64,000 nucleotides of DNA from Stagnihabitans sp038231395 (lineage in GTDB: Bacteria; Pseudomonadota; Alphaproteobacteria; Rhodobacterales; Rhodobacteraceae). The notes under the pieces are model-generated. The model made no database searches. It saw only the letters and a list, made by a program, of their open reading frames with translations, and was not told the DNA's origin. Position numbers and translations under genes: made by a program. This document shows positions 60,270-64,000 of this stretch, piece by piece. Every line of letters begins with the position of its first letter. Within the stretch, counting starts at the first letter, position 1. The stretch lies in NCBI GenBank assembly GCA_038231395.1, contig JBBRLL010000019.1:11462-75461 (forward strand). The letters run 5' to 3'.

Positions 60270-61472
60270 ATGACCGACGTTATGGTGCCCACTCTGGGCG
60301 AAAGTGTCACCGAAGCCACCGTTTCGACCTGGTTCAAAAAGCCCGGCGATGCGGTCAAACAGGACGAGATGCTGTGTGAGCTGGAAACCGACAAGGTCTC
60401 GGTTGAGGTGCCCAGCCCGGTGACCGGGGTTCTGGCCGAAATTCTGGCGCCAGAAGGTGCCACGGTCGCGGCCAACGCAAGGCTGGCCATCGTGACAGAG
60501 GGGGCAACCGCCGCCAAAGCGGCCACGCCCGCCCCTGCCGCCCCTGTAGCCGCTCCCACTCCCGCAGCCAAAGACGTCGAAGATGCCCCGGCCGCCAAAA
60601 AAGCCATGGCAGAGGTTGGACTTAGCCCCGATCAGGTCACCGGCACCGGACGCGATGGCCGCATCATGAAAGAGGATGTCGCCAGAACCGCGGCATCCCC
60701 CGCTCCTGCTCCGGCCATCGTCACCCAAGCCGCGGTTGCCATCCCACGCGCCCCCATCCCCGCCGACGACGCCGCCCGCGAGGAGCGCGTCAAGATGACC
60801 CGCCTGCGCGCCACCATCGCCAAACGCCTCAAGGACGCGCAAAACACCGCCGCCATGCTGACCACCTATAACGAGGTCGACATGTCCGCCGTGATGGACC
60901 TGCGCACCCTTTACAAGGACACGTTTGAGAAAAAGCACGGCGTCAAACTGGGCTTCATGTCGTTTTTCGTCAAAGCCTGCATCCATGCGCTGAAAGAAAT
61001 CCCCGAGGTTAACGCCGAAATCGACGGTCAGGATGTGGTCTACAAAAACTACGTCCACATGGGCGTCGCCGTCGGCACCCCTTCGGGCCTTGTGGTCCCG
61101 GTTCTGCGCGACGCCGACCAGATTTCCTTCGCGGGCATCGAAAAGAAAATCGCCGAGATGGGCACCCGCGCCCGCGACAACAAGCTGACGATGGCCGACA
61201 TGCAGGGCGGCTCGTTCACCATCTCCAACGGCGGCGTTTACGGCTCGCTGATGTCGTCGCCCATCCTCAACCCCCCGCAGTCCGGGATTCTGGGGATGCA
61301 CAAAATCCAGGACCGCCCCGTCGTCGTCGCAGGCCAGATCGTCATTCGCCCAATGATGTACCTGGCCCTCAGCTACGATCACCGCGTGGTCGACGGCAAA
61401 GGTGCCGTCACCTTCCTCGTGCGGGTCAAGGAAGCGCTGGAGGACCCGCGACGTTTGTTGATGGATTTGTAA
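60270..61472 (+). CDS. sucB: 2-oxoglutarate dehydrogenase E2 (dihydrolipoamide succinyltransferase)
   Basis: 400 residues: a lipoyl domain (about 1-80; lipoylated lysine in ELETDKVSVEVPSP), an Ala/Pro-rich linker, a peripheral-subunit-binding region (KKAMAEVGLSPDQVTGTGRD), and a catalytic domain ending with the acyltransferase motif YDHRVVDGKGAVTFL. It forms the core of the complex and transfers the succinyl group to CoA. It is 10 bp after sucA. A large hairpin and a GC-poor gene follow it, instead of lpd directly. Confidence 0.97.
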   Translation: MTDVMVPTLGESVTEATVSTWFKKPGDAVKQDEMLCELETDKVSVEVPSPVTGVLAEILAPEGATVAANARLAIVTEGATAAKAATPAPAAPVAAPTPAAKDVEDAPAAKKAMAEVGLSPDQVTGTGRDGRIMKEDVARTAASPAPAPAIVTQAAVAIPRAPIPADDAAREERVKMTRLRATIAKRLKDAQNTAAMLTTYNEVDMSAVMDLRTLYKDTFEKKHGVKLGFMSFFVKACIHALKEIPEVNAEIDGQDVVYKNYVHMGVAVGTPSGLVVPVLRDADQISFAGIEKKIAEMGTRARDNKLTMADMQGGSFTISNGGVYGSLMSSPILNPPQSGILGMHKIQDRPVVVAGQIVIRPMMYLALSYDHRVVDGKGAVTFLVRVKEALEDPRRLLMDL

Positions 61473-61483
61473 ATTATTATTTT

Positions 61484-61512
61484 GTCCCACTCGTGCTACA
61501 AACGGGTGGGAC
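61484..61512. promoter_or_regulatory. 11-bp inverted repeat after sucB
   Basis: GTCCCACTCGT and ACGGGTGGGAC (one G-T wobble) flank a 7-nt loop. It lies 12 bases after the sucB stop with no T-run, so it could be an RNA-processing or transcription-arrest hairpin or the edge of an inserted element. Confidence 0.55.
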
Positions 61513-61552
61513 ATAGATCTGAATTTGGACACACCGTCGCGAGGACGCAGCT

Positions 61553-62005
61553 ATGGACCTGAAGGATTTCATCAAGGAAACTATCTCAGCAATTGTAGAA
61601 TCCACCAGAGAACTTCAAATGCAGTTCGAACACGCGGGGGTCATAGTAAATCCGCCGGTTTCGATGAAGGAACCCAACCTTTACGAACATGAAAACACAG
61701 CTCACCGCTTCCGCCGGGTCGAAATAATCGAATTCGACGTGGCCGTTACAGCGGCAACTGAAAGTTCGGGAGGCGCGAAAGCGGGACTAAAGATATTCTC
61801 CGCAGAGGTAGGCGCAGACGGCAAACACTCTCGAAATCACGAGGAAGTAAGCCGGGTAAAATTCTCAATACCGATCGTCCTCTCACCAGCAAATGTTGAG
61901 ATAACGAACAAAATCTTAGCCGAAGATGCATTAAAGAAGGATGCTGCGAAAGCTCGTGAAGAGCCACCGCAGCGTGGTGGCACAAATAGTTGGATGGGTC
62001 GTTAA
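61553..62005 (+). CDS. Trypco2-like domain protein, GC-poor insert in the suc operon
   Basis: 150 residues. Recognisable trypco2-like pattern: MDLKDFIKETISAIVES, then EIIEFDVAVTAATESSGGAK, GLKIFSAEVGADGK and SRVKFSIPIVLSPANVEITN. Trypco2 is a small domain that occurs with trypsin-like proteases in bacterial conflict systems; no protease is encoded nearby. By my count the gene is about 48 % GC over 61561-61920, versus clearly higher in its neighbours, and its codons (AAT, GAA, ATA) differ too. The tail is Lys/Glu-rich. GAGG lies 7 bases before the ATG. Assignment to trypco2 is by eye. Confidence 0.5.
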   Translation: MDLKDFIKETISAIVESTRELQMQFEHAGVIVNPPVSMKEPNLYEHENTAHRFRRVEIIEFDVAVTAATESSGGAKAGLKIFSAEVGADGKHSRNHEEVSRVKFSIPIVLSPANVEITNKILAEDALKKDAAKAREEPPQRGGTNSWMGR

Positions 62006-62006
62006 G

Positions 62007-62402
62007 GTGACCCCCGAGCTCACCGCACTCACCCTCGCGGCCCTGTTGCAAGGGATCCAATTCGCCATCTTTGCCATCCCGGCGAACCTGGAACTGACGC
62101 CCGCTTACACCTCCAGCCCGCGCGATCAGGCCCCGGTCCGCAAGCTGTCCGTCAGGACCGCCCGCCTGCAACGCGCGCTCAACAACCATTTTGAGGCGCT
62201 GATCCTGTTCACCATCGCCGTCGTGGTAGTGACCCTGTCGCACGCTTCAAGCCCCGTCACCGCGACCTGCGCCTGGATCTACCTTGCCGCCCGCGTCCTT
62301 TACGTCCCCGCCTACGCCTTCGGCCTTAGTCCGTGGCGTTCGGCGATCTGGTTTGTCGGATTTTTTTCAACCATACTGATGTTGCTGGCAACCCTAATCT
62401 AA
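62007..62402 (+). CDS. MAPEG-family small membrane protein
   Basis: 131 residues with four hydrophobic segments (LTALTLAALLQGIQFAIFAI, ALILFTIAVVVVTLS, ATCAWIYLAARVLYVPAYAF, AIWFVGFFSTILMLLATLI). The central segment LQRALNNHFEALILFT with NNHFE carries the MAPEG signature (membrane-associated proteins in eicosanoid and glutathione metabolism). The GTG start at 62007 lies one base after the trypco2-like stop, and no Shine-Dalgarno sequence is evident, so translation may depend on coupling. MAPEG genes are often found next to lpd in Rhodobacterales. Confidence 0.8.
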   Translation: MTPELTALTLAALLQGIQFAIFAIPANLELTPAYTSSPRDQAPVRKLSVRTARLQRALNNHFEALILFTIAVVVVTLSHASSPVTATCAWIYLAARVLYVPAYAFGLSPWRSAIWFVGFFSTILMLLATLI

Positions 62403-62486
62403 CCTTACCGCCCCGGACTCCCTGTATGTCAAAAAACATACTGGAAAAATACGGGATAAATACGCGAAAACCCAAAGGAAATGACC

Positions 62487-63866
62487 ATGGCAGAGTTTGA
62501 TGTGATCGTGATCGGTGCCGGACCCGGCGGTTATGTCTGCGCCATCCGCTGCGCGCAACTGGGGCTGAAAGTCGCCGTGGTCGAGGGGCGCGAGACGTTG
62601 GGCGGCACCTGCCTGAACGTCGGTTGCATCCCGTCAAAGGCGCTGCTCAACGCGACCCACAATCTGCACGAAGTCCATGAAAACTTTGAGAAAATGGGCC
62701 TGATGGGTGCTAAGCCGACCGTCGATTGGGCCAAAATGCAGGCCTACAAACAAGACGTGGTGAACGGCAACACCAAGGGGATTGAGTTTCTGTTCAAGAA
62801 AAACAAGATCACGTGGCTGAAAGGCTGGGGCAGCATTCCCGCCGCTGGTCAGGTCAAGGTCGGTACTGACGTTCACGCGGCCAAAAACATAATCATTGCA
62901 ACGGGTTCCGAGCCGTCCAGCCTCCCCGGCGTCACGGTGGACGAGGTCAAAGTCGTGACCTCCACCGGCGCGTTGACTCTGCCCTCAATCCCCAAAACCA
63001 TGACCGTGATCGGTGCTGGCGTGATCGGGCTTGAACTCGGCTCCGCCTACGCCCGCCTCGGCACGCAAGTCACCGTGGTGGAATATCTCGACGCCATAAC
63101 GCCCGGCATGGATGCCGAAGTGCAAAAAGCATTCCAGAAAATCCTGACCAAACAAGGTCTTAAGTTCATCCTTGGCGCCGCCGTTCAAAGTGTTACCGGC
63201 ACCACAACCAGTTACAAACTCCGCAAGGATGGGACCGAGGCCAACCTGAGCTCCGACGTGGTTCTGGTCGCTACCGGCCGCAAACCCTACACCGGCGGTT
63301 TGGGGCTGGAAGCTTTGGGCGTAGAGATGGGCCCACGCGGCACCATCAAGACGGATGCCCATTTCGCCACCAATATCAAAGGCTTGTACGCCATCGGCGA
63401 CGCGATCGCCGGCCCGATGCTGGCCCATAAGGCCGAAGATGAGGGCATGGCCGTTGCCGAAAATCTCGCGGGCAAGCATGGCCACGTTAACTATGGGGTA
63501 ATTCCCGGCGTGATATACACCTCGCCGGAAGTGGCCAACGTCGGCGCAACGGAAGAGCAGTTGAAAGAGCAGGGCCGCGCCTACAAAGTTGGAAAATTTC
63601 CTTTCCTCGGCAACGCGCGGGCCAAAACGGTATTCCAAAGTGAGGGTTTTGTAAAAATCCTCGCCGACGCTGCAACTGACCGTATCCTCGGTGCCCATAT
63701 CATCGGACCGTCGGCAGGAGACCTCATTCACGAGGTGTGCGTGGCGATGGAATTTGGCGCGTCCGCACAAGATTTAGCACTCACTTGCCACGCTCACCCC
63801 ACCTATAGTGAAGCTGTGCGCGAAGCAGCGCTCGCTTGCGGCGATGGTGCCATTCACGCCTGGTAA
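62487..63866 (+). CDS. lpd: Dihydrolipoyl dehydrogenase (E3)
   Basis: 459 residues, the flavoprotein that reoxidises the lipoyl groups of 2-oxoglutarate dehydrogenase. FAD motif: VIVIGAGPGGYVCAIRCAQLG. The redox pair is in GGTCLNVGCIPSKAL, NAD motif in VIGAGVIGLELGSAYARLG, and the acid-base dyad in HAHPTYSEAVRE. The ATG at 62487 is chosen because AAAGGAA is 6 bases upstream; the preceding ATG is too close to it. A GTATGT/ACATAC inverted repeat lies 46-63 bp upstream. The IS3-type remnant begins 34 bases after its stop. Confidence 0.97.
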   Translation: MAEFDVIVIGAGPGGYVCAIRCAQLGLKVAVVEGRETLGGTCLNVGCIPSKALLNATHNLHEVHENFEKMGLMGAKPTVDWAKMQAYKQDVVNGNTKGIEFLFKKNKITWLKGWGSIPAAGQVKVGTDVHAAKNIIIATGSEPSSLPGVTVDEVKVVTSTGALTLPSIPKTMTVIGAGVIGLELGSAYARLGTQVTVVEYLDAITPGMDAEVQKAFQKILTKQGLKFILGAAVQSVTGTTTSYKLRKDGTEANLSSDVVLVATGRKPYTGGLGLEALGVEMGPRGTIKTDAHFATNIKGLYAIGDAIAGPMLAHKAEDEGMAVAENLAGKHGHVNYGVIPGVIYTSPEVANVGATEEQLKEQGRAYKVGKFPFLGNARAKTVFQSEGFVKILADAATDRILGAHIIGPSAGDLIHEVCVAMEFGASAQDLALTCHAHPTYSEAVREAALACGDGAIHAW

Positions 63867-63900
63867 TCCCCCCATTTTTAACGGGGTGCATTCGTAGAAT

Positions 63901-64000
63901 TCACGCGGCCATTTTCAGTTTCATTGCGGGTGTCATCCCGCCGATGCCCATGTTCGGGCGGTCGTTGTTGTAAGTCCAGAGCCATTGTGTGGCGAAGTCC
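63901..64000 (-). mobile_element. IS3-family transposase (OrfB), C-terminal end; element runs off the window
   Basis: The last 32 codons of a leftward integrase-type transposase: FATQWLWTYNNDRPNMGIGG then MTPAMKLKMAA and a TGA at 63901. The NNDRPN and GGxTPAM segments are typical for the OrfB of IS3-group elements. The adjoining 63867-63900 probably holds the element's terminal repeat. Whether the transposase is intact cannot be seen here. It is the only mobile element in the window. Confidence 0.8.

Noticed and set aside
63869..63889. CCCC…GGGG arms after lpd as a terminator
   Set aside because: The stem is only four pairs, no T-run follows on the plus strand, and the sequence probably belongs to the IS end.

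Overview
The window looks like chromosomal DNA of a Rhodobacterales (Roseobacter/Rhodobacter-type) alphaproteobacterium. The evidence is high GC, dense gene packing with many 4-bp start/stop overlaps, families typical of that order (UPF0262, DUF3572, DUF1737, NnrU, DUF4153, a VPLPA-CTERM protein, LuxI/LuxR), and a GAAC-N7-GAAC SOS box of the alphaproteobacterial type. No rRNA, tRNA or CRISPR array was seen.

Layout. 1-6.7 kb: a leftward carbohydrate block (epimerase fragment, transaldolase, ROK regulator, hydrolase, TIM-barrel isomerase, Gfo/Idh/MocA oxidoreductase) facing a phosphomannomutase. 6.9-16.4 kb: a flavin oxidoreductase, an H-NOX-like protein with an HNOBA-GGDEF cyclase, a DUF4153 membrane protein, a 16-bp tandem repeat, an MttB-family methyltransferase, a HAD phosphatase, and a PleD-type cyclase. 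16.4-18.7 kb: an EF-hand/ECF-sigma/membrane protein/Spy-like operon. 18.9-29.6 kb: housekeeping and envelope genes, including a fatty-acid desaturase with a divergent XRE regulator, an ImuA-like gene behind an SOS box, YceI with cytochrome b561, and metG. 30-34.9 kb: hisD-UPF0262-phosphatase, then two redox-sensor pairs (TetR/peroxiredoxin, HxlR/quinone reductase). 34.9-37.9 kb: a quorum-sensing block (luxI, luxR, and a LuxR-like ligand-binding domain without a DNA-binding domain).

38-64 kb is dominated by the TCA cycle: the sdh operon (sdhC-sdhD-sdhA, DUF3052, two small lipoproteins, sdhB, and a possible 23-residue peptide), mdh, and sucC-x-sucD-y-sucA-sucB-z-MAPEG-lpd. Between these lie an outer-membrane barrel, NnrU, YceI, TauE, pepT, a glycosyltransferase/methyltransferase pair and a large secreted protein. 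The last 100 bases are the 3' end of an IS3-type transposase.

The most striking regulatory signal is the 8-bp palindrome GTGATCAC. It occurs as a pair spaced about two helical turns upstream of both sdhC and sucC, and once upstream of the outer-membrane barrel, which suggests one regulator acts on both TCA operons. Other items to follow are a GC-poor trypco2-like gene inside the 2-oxoglutarate dehydrogenase operon, the DNA-binding-less LuxR relative, an H-NOX lacking its heme ligand, and the SOS box at the orphan ImuA-like gene.
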